Of a stretch of 64,000 nt of DNA, positions 16,317 to 24,129 are shown in pieces (within the stretch, counting starts at the first letter, position 1; each line of letters opens with the position of its first letter). The position numbers and the translations under genes were made by a program. The notes beneath the pieces are model-generated. The model worked only from the letters and a program-made list of their open reading frames with translations. It did not search any database and was not told the DNA's origin. This stretch comes from Myxococcales bacterium (lineage in GTDB: Bacteria; Myxococcota; Myxococcia; Myxococcales; Myxococcaceae): assembly GCA_020846875.1 (NCBI GenBank), contig JADLDB010000094.1:62001-126000 (forward strand). Reading direction: 5' to 3'.

Positions 16317-17102
16317 TCACCTCAACGAGGTGAGGCGCTGCAACATCTGGTCCGCCGTCTGGATGACCTTGGAGTTGAGCTCGTACGCGCGCTGGGTGGA
16401 GATGAGGTCGATCATCTCCTCCACCGCCTGCACGTTGGAGTTCTCCAGGAAGCCCTGGGCGATGGATCCCGCGCCTTGCTCCCCCGGCGCCACGCGCAAG
16501 GGCTCACCGCAGGCGGGGCTGGCCGCGAGCAGGTTCCGTCCCAGGGACACCAGCCCGTTGGGGTTGGGGAAGAGCGTCAGCTCCAGCTGGCCGAGCGCTT
16601 GCGGCTCGTCGCGCCCCGGCACCCTCGCCTCCACCGTGCCGTCCCGCTGGATGGTGACTTGCGTGGCGTCGGTGGGGATGGAGATGTCTGGCTCCAGCGC
16701 GTCCCCGTGGGCCGTCACCAGCCGGCCTTGCGAGTCCACCCGCAGGTTGCCAGCGCGCGTGTAGCCCAGGTCTCCGCCGGGCAGCCGCACCGCGAGCAGG
16801 CCGGCGCCCTCGATGGCCACGTCCAGCGGGTTCTTGGTGTTGAGCAGCTCGCCCTGGTTCAACGAGCGCGCGGTGGCCGCGGTGCGCACGCCCATGCCCA
16901 CCTCCAGGGGCGACGGCTCGGAGGGGGAAGTCTGATCCGCCGCGCCGGGCAGCCTCTGCACGGTGCTCATCAGATCCTCGAACTCGGCCCGCCCCTTCTT
17001 GAAGCCGGTGGTGTTGGCGTTGGCCAGGTTGTTGGCCGTCACGTCCATGCGTGTCTGTTGTGCTTCCATGCCGGTGGCGGCGGTGTACAGCGAGCGGATC
17101 AT
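16317..17102 (-). CDS. flgG: Distal rod protein FlgG
   Basis: FlgG builds the distal rod. The 261-residue protein begins MIRSLYTAATGMEAQQTRMD and has the ANNLANANTTGFKKGRAEFE motif. It ends with the family pattern SNVQAVEEMIDLISTQRAYE and then KVIQTADQMLQRLTSLR. The ATG at 17102 matches the family start; the reading frame is open further upstream inside flgF but not supported as coding. Confidence 0.96.
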   Translation of the reverse strand: MIRSLYTAATGMEAQQTRMDVTANNLANANTTGFKKGRAEFEDLMSTVQRLPGAADQTSPSEPSPLEVGMGVRTAATARSLNQGELLNTKNPLDVAIEGAGLLAVRLPGGDLGYTRAGNLRVDSQGRLVTAHGDALEPDISIPTDATQVTIQRDGTVEARVPGRDEPQALGQLELTLFPNPNGLVSLGRNLLAASPACGEPLRVAPGEQGAGSIAQGFLENSNVQAVEEMIDLISTQRAYELNSKVIQTADQMLQRLTSLR

Positions 17103-17131
17103 CTCGAAGCCTCCTGGTTGATGAAGGTGGG

Positions 17132-17839
17132 TCAGCGCGTACGGCCCAGCTCGTTGGCGCGCTCGTCGAGGCGCCGGTAGGTCTGCACGGCCTGCATGGA
17201 GGTGTCGAAGTGGCGCTGGGCGCTGATCATCTGCACCGCGGACTCGAGCGGGTTGGCGTTCGACAGCATGAGTTCGCCGGTGCGCACGGTGGCCTCCACG
17301 GCGGTGGCCTGGCCGCGCGGGCCCGGCGCGTACAGCGCTTCTCCTCGGCGCTCCACCTCGCCCGACAGCTGGAAGAGGGCCAGGCGCCCCACCTCCTGCC
17401 CGTTGGCCAGCACCGTCCCCTGTCCGTCCACGCTCCATGATGAGGCCTCGGGGATGATCAACGGCTGACCGTCGATGCCCAGCACCGTACGCCCCAGCAC
17501 CGACACCCGGCCCGCGCTGTCCGCCACCAGCCGGCCGTTGCGGGTGAAGGCCATTCCGCCGTCGCCGCTCGCCACTGCGAGGAAGGCCCCACTGTCGGGC
17601 AACACGTCGGTCGGCAGCCCCGTCACCATCGTGGCGCCGGGCCTCAGGTCCACCCCGCCGCCCACCACCGCCGTGTAGCCGAGCTGTCCCGCGCCCTCTT
17701 CCGGGAGGAAGGACTCGAAGGCCGGCCGCGAGGCGAGGTAGCCGGTGGTCTCGGAGTTGGCCAGGTTGTCGGCCACCGACTCCAGCTGGGCAGCCCGCGC
17801 CGCCGCGCCGCTCATCGAGACGTACAGGCCGTCAGCCAT
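17132..17839 (-). CDS. flgF: Proximal rod protein FlgF
   Basis: FlgF is a rod subunit related to FlgG. The 235-residue protein starts MADGLYVSMSGAAARAAQLE, has VADNLANSETTGY, and ends with the ANPLESAVQMISAQRHFDTS pattern. The first eight bases overlap the end of the kinase gene upstream, and the ribosome site GGAG lies inside that gene, so translation is probably coupled. Confidence 0.95.
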   Translation of the reverse strand: MADGLYVSMSGAAARAAQLESVADNLANSETTGYLASRPAFESFLPEEGAGQLGYTAVVGGGVDLRPGATMVTGLPTDVLPDSGAFLAVASGDGGMAFTRNGRLVADSAGRVSVLGRTVLGIDGQPLIIPEASSWSVDGQGTVLANGQEVGRLALFQLSGEVERRGEALYAPGPRGQATAVEATVRTGELMLSNANPLESAVQMISAQRHFDTSMQAVQTYRRLDERANELGRTR

Positions 17840-19832
17840 GGCGTGCTCCTTCTTCGTCCACCGCCTGGACCAGCTCTACGGTGAAGGTGGTGCCCGACGC
17901 GCCGGTCTCGAAGCGCAGCGTGCCGCCGAACTTGGAGATCAGATCGCGGCTGATGTGCAGCCCCAGGCCGGTGCCCTTGCCCACGCTCTTGGTGGTGAAG
18001 AAGGGCTCGAAGATGTGGGCTCGCACCTCCTCGGGGATGCCCGGCCCCGAGTCCGCCACCCGGACCACCACGTGGCGCCCCCGCGCCTCCGCGGTGACGA
18101 GGATGCGCCCGCGCCCGCCGACCGCGTCGTAGGCGTTGTCCAGCAGGTTCAGCACCACCTGCGAGAGGCCGCCCGGCTCGCCCACCACCGTCGGCAGCTC
18201 CGGCACCTCCACCGTCACCAGGTCCTTGCAGTGGCGCCCACCTACGAAGAACTGCACCGCCTGGGTGATGGCCTGCGAGGGATCGAAGCGCTGCTTCTCG
18301 TCGGGGCGCGAGCGCGCGGTGCCCTTGAGCGCCTGGACGATGGCGGCGATCCGCTCCACCCCCTGCATCGTCTCGTCGGCCAGCGCGACGAGATCCTGGG
18401 AGAGGAAGTCGAACACCGTCTGCGCCTGGGTCCGCGCGCCGTCGTCCGGCGCCTGCAGCACCCGGGCGGTGGCGGCGGCGATGTCGCTCACCAGGTCGCG
18501 CGCCATGGTGAGGTTGGACTTCACGAAGGACAGCGGGTTGTTGATTTCGTGCGCCACGCCGGCGGCGAGCTGGCCGATGAGGGCCAGGCGGTCGCGCTTC
18601 ATCGCCATCTCCCGCGAGCGGCTCACCTCCTCCTCGAGGTGCTTGCGCTGGGTGATGTCGCGGAACACGGCGCGCACCACCGGCTCCCCTGCGGTGTTGT
18701 GGGCGATCCACGCCGACACCTCGCAGGGCACGCGCACCTCGTCGGACCGCTCCAGCGCGAACTCGCCCAGCACCAGCGCGGTGGCGGTCACGCTGGTGAC
18801 CAGTTCCTCGAAGCGGGCCTGGTCCTCGGGGATGAGCAGCGCGCCCAGCCGCTGGCCCACCACCGCCTTCGCCTCGCGCCCCAGCAGCGCCTCCACCTTC
18901 CCCGCCGCCTGGCTGATGGTGCCGTCCGGCGCCTGCTCGAAGATGGCGTCGGGCAGGTTGGACAACAGCGAGGTGAGGGCGAGCTGGTGGCGCTTGAGCT
19001 GCGAGTCGCGCTGCGCGTGGCGGATCAGCGTGCCCACCGCGTCGGCCAGGCCCTGCACCAGCTTGAATTCGCCGGTGGTGAGCAGGCCCTGTGGCCCGCA
19101 CACGTACAGCGCCCCCAGCGTCTCCTTCTCCGCGGTCACCGGCAGCGCCAGGGCCGACAGCTTCTCTCCGCCGGGCAGGGCGCGCTCGAAGGGGAAGAAG
19201 GAGCGGTTCAGGTTCGCCACGTGCAGCGGCTGGTTCACCAGGATGGAGCGGCTCACCAGCGAGGTGGCGCCGTCCACCGGGCGCGGGGCCAGCATCATCG
19301 AGTGACCGTCGGGTAGGTTGACGTGGGCCATGCAGCGCAGCTCCCGCCGCGGCGCGTCGAGCTCGTAGAGGACCAGGCTGCACCCGGCCAGCGCCGAGGA
19401 CAGGGTGGTGAGCGCGCGGTGGGCGGCCACCTCCGGCGACACGGCGTCGGTGGCGGCGGAGAGCAGCGAGCGCATCACCCGGCTCTCGGCGCGGACGCGG
19501 GTCACGGTGTTGCGCTCCAGCACCGCCAGGTAGCCGCCCAGGCAACGCGCCTGAGAGAGGAGGATGCGCAGCTCGCCCTGGGCACCGAAGGACAGCGCCG
19601 TCTCCACCGGCTCGCTCGATCCCTGGGCCAGGCGGCACATCTTCCTGAGTTGATCTTCCAGCGCCGGGCCCCCACTGCCGTCGAAGAGCATCGCCGCGGT
19701 GGAGTTCTGGTGCTGGACGCGCCCCGCGTCGTCCAGGTGCACGACGCCGAGGGTGAGCTCGTCCAACAGCCGCTCCAGCGGCTCTTCTACCCACGCGAGG
19801 GGCTCACCACCTGGTGACGACGGCTCGTTCAC
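17832..19832 (-). CDS. FleS/FlrB-like PAS-GAF-PAS histidine kinase
   Basis: This soluble 666-residue kinase heads the minus-strand flagellar run. It has a PAS-like domain (about 15-110), a GAF domain (120-275), a second PAS domain (286-395), the phospho-acceptor H428 in [10 protein letters not shown], and a catalytic domain with DSGPGIPEE and GKGTGLGLHISRDL. The GTG at 19832 is preferred over a TTG at 19922 because GGAG lies six bases before it. The divergent gene at 20148 is a sigma-54 activator, so the pair recalls FlrB/FlrC or FleS/FleR. That activator lacks a receiver domain, however, so the phosphate acceptor may be one of the receivers at 133 or 2553. Confidence 0.88.
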   Translation of the reverse strand: MNEPSSPGGEPLAWVEEPLERLLDELTLGVVHLDDAGRVQHQNSTAAMLFDGSGGPALEDQLRKMCRLAQGSSEPVETALSFGAQGELRILLSQARCLGGYLAVLERNTVTRVRAESRVMRSLLSAATDAVSPEVAAHRALTTLSSALAGCSLVLYELDAPRRELRCMAHVNLPDGHSMMLAPRPVDGATSLVSRSILVNQPLHVANLNRSFFPFERALPGGEKLSALALPVTAEKETLGALYVCGPQGLLTTGEFKLVQGLADAVGTLIRHAQRDSQLKRHQLALTSLLSNLPDAIFEQAPDGTISQAAGKVEALLGREAKAVVGQRLGALLIPEDQARFEELVTSVTATALVLGEFALERSDEVRVPCEVSAWIAHNTAGEPVVRAVFRDITQRKHLEEEVSRSREMAMKRDRLALIGQLAAGVAHEINNPLSFVKSNLTMARDLVSDIAAATARVLQAPDDGARTQAQTVFDFLSQDLVALADETMQGVERIAAIVQALKGTARSRPDEKQRFDPSQAITQAVQFFVGGRHCKDLVTVEVPELPTVVGEPGGLSQVVLNLLDNAYDAVGGRGRILVTAEARGRHVVVRVADSGPGIPEEVRAHIFEPFFTTKSVGKGTGLGLHISRDLISKFGGTLRFETGASGTTFTVELVQAVDEEGARHG

Positions 19833-19847
19833 GCTCAGCTCCGCTTC

Positions 19848-19863
19848 TGCAAGCGCGCTGCCT
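19848..19863 (-). promoter_or_regulatory. Possible sigma-54 promoter of the kinase-flgF run
   Basis: On the minus strand the site reads AGGCAGC-GCGC-TTGCA with GG-N10-GC spacing. The -12 base is 17 bases from the GTG at 19832, so the leader would be only about five bases and the GGAG ribosome site would lie in the promoter. Either translation is nearly leaderless or this site is not used. Confidence 0.4.
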
Positions 19864-20080
19864 GCCAGCACGGTGACGGCGCGCAGATGGTTCCCGGGTG
19901 AAACTGCCCTCGCGAGTCGCAACCGACCGCAGCTCGTTGGGCCCCGCAGATCGGCTGATCCACTGGAGGACGTCGTTGGGATCTGTCACCACTGGAACAC
20001 ACCCGGGTGAGCAGGCACCCACGCGCGCGGAACCCGTCGTCACGGCGGTGACAGAGGGAAACGTCAGGCGCGTGGCGCGT

Positions 20081-20096
20081 TGGCAAGCCACTTGCT
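20081..20096 (+). promoter_or_regulatory. Sigma-54 promoter of the receiver-less activator
   Basis: The site reads TGGCAAG-CCAC-TTGCT, close to the consensus TGGCACG-N4-TTGCA. The predicted start of transcription is near 20107, which leaves a leader of about 41 bases with GGAGG before the ATG at 20148. The product is itself a sigma-54 activator, so a feedback loop is possible. Confidence 0.75.
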
Positions 20097-20147
20097 CATG
20101 TGGCCACCGCTGCGCACCCCGGGGGGACCGGCGCAGGCGGAGGGTAC

Positions 20148-21596
20148 ATGGCAGACGGGACGGCGAAGGCGGCGGGGAAGGCGCTGGTGTTTGGCGACAC
20201 CTCGCTGATGCAGGGCGTGGTGCGGGCCGCGCGGCGGATCGCCCCGGCGGAGGCGACGGTGCTGATCACCGGAGAGACGGGGACGGGGAAGGAAGTGATG
20301 GCCCGCTACATCCATGATCATTCCTCGCGGGCGACCAAGGCCTTCATGCCGATGAACTGCGGGGCCATTCCCGAGGCGCTGCTGGAGAGCGAGCTGTTCG
20401 GCCACGTCCGCGGTGCTTTCACCGGCGCGGTGGCGGGGCGCAAGGGACGGCTGGCGATGGCCGACGGCGGCACCCTCTTCCTCGACGAGGTGGGCGAGCT
20501 GCCGCTGGCGCTGCAGGTGAAGCTATTGCGGGTGCTGCAAGAGCGCGTGTACGAGCCGGTGGGCGGCAACGAGTCCGTGGCCGCCAACTTTCGGTTGATC
20601 GCCGCCACCAACCGAAACCTGGAGGCGGAGGTGGAGGCGGGGCGCTTCCGGCGCGACCTCTACTACCGGCTGATGGTGTGCCCGCTGGAGCTTCCGGCGC
20701 TGCGCGAGCGCGCCGGCGACGTGACGCGGCTCTTCCTGCACTTCTGGCGGGAGCGCGGGGAGACGCGGCAGCTCGAGCCGGGCGTGCTGGACGTGCTGGG
20801 CGCGTACGGCTGGCCGGGCAACGTGCGCGAGCTGGAAAACCTGGTGGAGCGCGTGTCGGTGCTGACCGAAGGCCCTTCAGTCCGCGTAGAGGACATTCCC
20901 GCGCCGGTGCGGCCGGGCACCCCTCGGCCCACCGCGCCGGGCCCGTGGGCGTCGCCGGGTGAAGTCGTCCCTCTTCCGGAGGTGCCGCCTTCGGCCCATG
21001 TCCCCGCCAGCGCACCGCGCGCCGTGCCTTCCGCGCCGGGCCCGTGGGCGTCGCCGGGTGAAGTCGCCCCTCTTCAGGAGGTGCCGCCTTCGGCCCATGT
21101 CCCCGCCAGCGCACCGCGCGCCGTGCCTTCCGCGCCGGGCCCGTGGGCGTCGCCGGGTGAAGTCGCCCCTCTTCCGGTGGTGCCGCCTTCGGCTCCGGTC
21201 CCCGCCAGCGCGCCCCGCGCCCCGCCTTCCGCGCCGGCGGCGCCGGCCGAGCTCCCCGCGCAGGCGCCGGAGGCCGTGCGGGCGCCGCCCACTCCCCCAC
21301 CGCCCACCGTCCTCCCGCAGGCCGTCGCACCGGAAGCCATGGGCCCCGCGTCGGCAGATCCACCGTGGCCTGGCGCCGCGCGGCCAACGCCGCCGTCCTA
21401 CTTCCCCGTCGACCTCCCGTCACTGCTGCGCAGGCTGGAAGACGACTACATCGACGCCGCGCTGCAGCAGGCCGGGGGCAACAAGAAGGCCGCCGCAGAT
21501 CTCCTCGGCCTTCAGCGCACGACCCTGGTGGAGAAGCTGCGCCGTCGCATGCGCGAGGTGCCGCTGCCCACCCCGGCGCTGGCGTCGGGCGCTTGA
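20148..21596 (+). CDS. Sigma-54 activator without receiver domain, with tandem-repeat linker
   Basis: This 482-residue protein opens directly with the AAA+ domain: Walker A GETGTGK at 42-48, GAFTGA at 89-94, Walker B TLFLDEVGE at 109-117. There is no receiver or other N-terminal sensor domain. Between about residues 263 and 361 lies a Pro/Ala-rich linker made of three 33-residue repeats, and a Fis-type helix-turn-helix follows at about 425-470 (ALQQAGGNKKAAADLLGLQR). The ATG at 20148 has GGAGG before it. It is divergent from the FleS-like kinase and lies upstream of the rod/MS-ring run, so it is a good candidate for the flagellar class activator (FlrC or FleR role). The lack of a receiver means control must come from elsewhere. 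Confidence 0.88.
   Translation: MADGTAKAAGKALVFGDTSLMQGVVRAARRIAPAEATVLITGETGTGKEVMARYIHDHSSRATKAFMPMNCGAIPEALLESELFGHVRGAFTGAVAGRKGRLAMADGGTLFLDEVGELPLALQVKLLRVLQERVYEPVGGNESVAANFRLIAATNRNLEAEVEAGRFRRDLYYRLMVCPLELPALRERAGDVTRLFLHFWRERGETRQLEPGVLDVLGAYGWPGNVRELENLVERVSVLTEGPSVRVEDIPAPVRPGTPRPTAPGPWASPGEVVPLPEVPPSAHVPASAPRAVPSAPGPWASPGEVAPLQEVPPSAHVPASAPRAVPSAPGPWASPGEVAPLPVVPPSAPVPASAPRAPPSAPAAPAELPAQAPEAVRAPPTPPPPTVLPQAVAPEAMGPASADPPWPGAARPTPPSYFPVDLPSLLRRLEDDYIDAALQQAGGNKKAAADLLGLQRTTLVEKLRRRMREVPLPTPALASGA
20934..21230 (+). repeat. Three tandem copies of a 99-bp in-frame repeat
   Basis: Copies begin at 20934, 21033 and 21132, each 99 bases long, so each adds exactly 33 residues. Copies one and two differ at only a few bases (for example near the CCTCTTCCGGAGG / CCTCTTCAGGAGG point); the third has drifted in its second half. 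The repeat encodes a Pro-Ala-rich linker between the AAA+ and DNA-binding domains of the activator. Confidence 0.95.
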
Positions 21597-21599
21597 CGC

Positions 21600-21615
21600 G
21601 GGAACGCCGGTTGCA
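21600..21615 (+). promoter_or_regulatory. Putative sigma-54 promoter of the secreted TPR gene
   Basis: The site reads GGGAACG-CCGG-TTGCA with correct spacing. The -12 base is only 14 bases before the ATG at 21628, so the leader would be about two bases. No ribosome-binding sequence is seen in those bases, which fits a leaderless transcript. Confidence 0.55.
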
Positions 21616-21627
21616 GCCAGACGGCCC

Positions 21628-22965
21628 ATGACGGTGAAGGTGGCGCTCCTCGGCCTGTGGGTGCTCGCGGCCGCGCCGGCCGGGGCACAGAGCGCGCTGG
21701 TGGTGGCCTCCGAAGCCATGGAGCGTCTTCCGCTGCCCGTCGCTCCGGCTGCGCTGGAGGTGGACGTGTGGGCGCGCGAGGTGCGCCTCACCACGGACCG
21801 GCCTGCGGACGTGGTGCGCGCGGTGAAGACGTCGCGGCTGTGCCCCTCGGTGCTGGTGCGCGACGGCGTGGTGGTGCTGCGGTGCCGCACCGGGCAGGTG
21901 GAAGCGACCCTGGCCCGGGGAAGGAAGGGAAGGGAATTGGCGCTGTCGGTGCCCCGCGGGCTGCCGCGGGACGACGGGCAGGCCTCTGGCGCATCATGGC
22001 ACTACCCGCCGGAGGTCTTTCAGCTCGGTGGCGCCTGCCCGGGCACCACGCCGGAAGGGAAGGCCGAGTGCCTGCTGGCGGCGGGGAAGGTCGACGACGC
22101 GGTGCCGCTGCTGCGCGAGGCGCTCCTGCACGGCAACGGCGACTTCGCGGCCCTGCGCCTGGGGGACATCGCCCTGGCTGGAGGCGATCTGCTGGGCGCG
22201 CTGGCCAGCTACCAGGCCGCCGGGCGCAAGGACCTCTGGGGACGGCTGGCGGCGATGCGGCTGTGCGAGCTGGCGGGCTGCGCCCGGGAAGAATTCGTCT
22301 TCGACAGCGCAGGCCTCTCGGAGCCCCTCGCCACCGAGGTGGACCTGCGCCTGGCGCGCACCCTCGCCCTGCAGGGGCACGATCGCCGCGCCGCGCTGGC
22401 CCTGCGCCGCCGGATGATGGACCGGGAGCGCCAGCCGGTGTGCCCGTCCTGGCCGCGGGTGTGCGCCGGGGTTGCGCTGGCGGCGCTGCGCGACGAGGAC
22501 GCCGAGCTGCAGGCCCTGGGGCTGGAGCTCTTCTTGGCACAAGAGCAGGAACTGGGGGCCTCGTCCGATCCGGTGCTCCTCCGGGCGGCGTCCGATGCGG
22601 CCGCGGCCGCCGGCGCGCCCTTCTTCGCGGCCAACGTGCTGGCCACCGCGACGCCGCACGTCCCTCCCTCGCGCCTCTGGGAGCACCTCGCCCGCGTGGC
22701 CTCGCTGTACGAGGCGGCTGGCGATCGCCACCGGGCCGACGTGGCGCGCGAGTACGCGAAGGCCCGCCTCGGCCGCCCGCTGCGCGTCAAGGCTCCGGCG
22801 CCGCCGCCGCCCGACACCGCCACCGTCGCGCTGCAGCAGAAGTTGACGCGGGTGCTGGAGGAGGCCACCGCTTCCCTGGAGGTGGCCGCCGCCCTGTCCG
22901 CCGCGGGCCGTTCCCGGGCTTCCGCTGTCCTGGGCGCGCGCGCCGTCACCGCGACGACGCCTTGA
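21628..22965 (+). CDS. Secreted TPR-like protein of the flagellar cluster
   Basis: This 445-residue protein has a Sec signal peptide (residues 1-21, cut near PAGAQS). A small N-terminal domain with cysteines at CPSVLVRDG and LRCRTG is followed by helical repeats from about residue 140 (ECLLAAGKVDDAVPLLREAL and ALRLGDIALAGGDLLGALASY are TPR-like pairs) and a charged C-terminal helix. It lies between the activator gene and flgB with a sigma-54-like site in front, so it is probably part of the flagellar regulon. A periplasmic or outer-membrane accessory role is an inference. It is not one of the standard named flagellar proteins. Confidence 0.75.
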   Translation: MTVKVALLGLWVLAAAPAGAQSALVVASEAMERLPLPVAPAALEVDVWAREVRLTTDRPADVVRAVKTSRLCPSVLVRDGVVVLRCRTGQVEATLARGRKGRELALSVPRGLPRDDGQASGASWHYPPEVFQLGGACPGTTPEGKAECLLAAGKVDDAVPLLREALLHGNGDFAALRLGDIALAGGDLLGALASYQAAGRKDLWGRLAAMRLCELAGCAREEFVFDSAGLSEPLATEVDLRLARTLALQGHDRRAALALRRRMMDRERQPVCPSWPRVCAGVALAALRDEDAELQALGLELFLAQEQELGASSDPVLLRAASDAAAAAGAPFFAANVLATATPHVPPSRLWEHLARVASLYEAAGDRHRADVAREYAKARLGRPLRVKAPAPPPPDTATVALQQKLTRVLEEATASLEVAAALSAAGRSRASAVLGARAVTATTP

Positions 22966-22975
22966 CAGGCGCTCG

Positions 22976-22991
22976 CGGCACGGTCTTCGCA
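22976..22991 (+). promoter_or_regulatory. Putative sigma-54 promoter of the flgB run
   Basis: The site reads CGGCACG-GTCT-TCGCA. The -24 half is near-perfect, the -12 half has one change (TCGC for TTGC). The -12 base lies 15 bases before the flgB ATG, so the leader would be about three bases. No ribosome site is visible before flgB. Confidence 0.5.
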
Positions 22992-23004
22992 CGGCGTCGG
23001 CTTC

Positions 23005-23373
23005 ATGAAGCTCTTCGACAACGCCATGACGCTGCTCCAGCGCGCCCTGGACGTGCGGCTGCAGCGGCAGAACGTGCTGGCGTCCAACGCAGCGAACATC
23101 GACACGCCGGGCTTCAAGGAGAAGGACGTCGACTTCGACCGCGCCATGGCGGGCGTGTTGGCGGCCGAAGGCAGCGAGGGGCGCGGCGACGCGGTGCGCG
23201 CGGCCACCCGGGAGGTGGACAACGCGCTGGCCGGCCTCGACGGGAACTCGGTGGACCTGGATCGCACCATGGTGGCCATGGCGGAAAATGGCCTGCAATA
23301 CGGCGCCGCGACCCGGGCCATCGGGAAGAAGCTGGCCATTCTCAAGTACGTGGCCAACGACGGCATCGGCTGA
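23005..23373 (+). CDS. flgB: Proximal rod protein FlgB
   Basis: FlgB is the first rod subunit above the MS ring. The 122-residue protein has the family start MKLFDNAMTLLQRALDVRLQ and the motif ASNAANIDTPGFKEKDVDF. The end carries DRTMVAMAENGLQYGAATR. It opens the run flgB-flgC-fliE-fliF. The start codon lacks a ribosome site and may be translated from a nearly leaderless message. Confidence 0.94.
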   Translation: MKLFDNAMTLLQRALDVRLQRQNVLASNAANIDTPGFKEKDVDFDRAMAGVLAAEGSEGRGDAVRAATREVDNALAGLDGNSVDLDRTMVAMAENGLQYGAATRAIGKKLAILKYVANDGIG

Positions 23374-23386
23374 GGGAGACGCACCC

Positions 23387-23809
23387 ATGGACTTCCTGTC
23401 TGCCCTGAGAATCAGCGCCTCCGGCCTCTCCGCAGAGCGCACCCGCGTCAACGCGGCGTCGTCCAACCTGGCGAACGCCGACTCCACCCGTGGCCCGGAC
23501 GGCGAGCTGTACCAGCGCATCGACCCCGTCTTCTCGGCCGAGCCCATCGAAGGCGCGGGCCCAGTCAGCGGCGGTGGCCCCGCGGGGGTGAAGGTGGAGG
23601 AGCTGCAGCGGGACGACGGGCCTGGCCGCCGCGTGTACCTGCCCAGCCACCCCGACGCCGACGCCCAGGGCTACGTCACCCTGCCCAACGTGAACCCCAT
23701 TCACGAGGTGGTGAACCTGATGTCCGCGTCGCGCGCCTACGAGGCCAACGCCACCGCGGTGGACACGCTCAAGACCATGGCGCAGCGCGCCCTGGACATC
23801 ACGAGGTGA
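23387..23809 (+). CDS. flgC: Proximal rod protein FlgC
   Basis: FlgC is a rod subunit. The 140-residue protein begins MDFLSALRISASGLSAERTR with the NAASSNLANADSTRGPDG motif, and ends with GYVTLPNVNPIHEVVNLMSA and the helical segment YEANATAVDTLKTMAQRAL. GAGGGAG precedes the ATG. Thirteen bases separate it from flgB and its stop overlaps the fliE start. Confidence 0.95.
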   Translation: MDFLSALRISASGLSAERTRVNAASSNLANADSTRGPDGELYQRIDPVFSAEPIEGAGPVSGGGPAGVKVEELQRDDGPGRRVYLPSHPDADAQGYVTLPNVNPIHEVVNLMSASRAYEANATAVDTLKTMAQRALDITR

Positions 23810-24111
23810 CGCGCGTGCGGACCGTCTCTGTCAACACCGTCGAAGCCCCGCAGGTGGAAGGCCCCCGCGACGTCGCGCGCCCTGAGGACTCGGGGGCCGA
23901 CTTTGGACAGGCGCTCTCCAGCGCCATCGCCGGAGTGGAGCGCGCCCAGGCAGAGGCGGACCTCGAGTCGGCGAAGGCGGCGATGGGCGGCGGCAACCTG
24001 CACGAGCTGTCCATCGCGCTGGAGAAGGCGGACGTGGTGATGCGGGTCGCAACCAAGGTCCGCAACAAGGTGGTCGACGCGTACCACGAGATCATGCGGA
24101 TGAGCGTGTAG
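23806..24111 (+). CDS. fliE: MS-ring-rod junction protein FliE
   Basis: FliE links the MS ring to the rod. The 101-residue protein has the family C-terminal pattern LHELSIALEKADVVMRVATK and NKVVDAYHEIMRMSV. The GTG start overlaps the flgC stop in GTGA. Confidence 0.93.
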   Translation: MTRVRTVSVNTVEAPQVEGPRDVARPEDSGADFGQALSSAIAGVERAQAEADLESAKAAMGGGNLHELSIALEKADVVMRVATKVRNKVVDAYHEIMRMSV

Positions 24112-24129
24112 CGCGAGGCCTGGACACCC

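Larger units (their letters stand above)
19833..20147. promoter_or_regulatory. Divergent control region of the two main flagellar runs
   Basis: This 315-base stretch separates the minus-strand kinase-flgF run from the plus-strand activator gene. It holds a strong sigma-54 site on plus (20081-20096) and a weaker one on minus (19848-19863). A nine-base sequence CCCGGGTGA occurs twice, at 19893-19901 and 20002-20010; the second copy lies in the palindrome CACCCGGGTG. These could be activator-binding sites. No gene is seen in the stretch. Confidence 0.6.

Noticed and set aside
17103-17438. Extension of the flgG frame upstream of its ATG
   Set aside because: The extra residues are Arg/Gly/Ala-rich, overlap flgF in another frame, and do not match the rod family.
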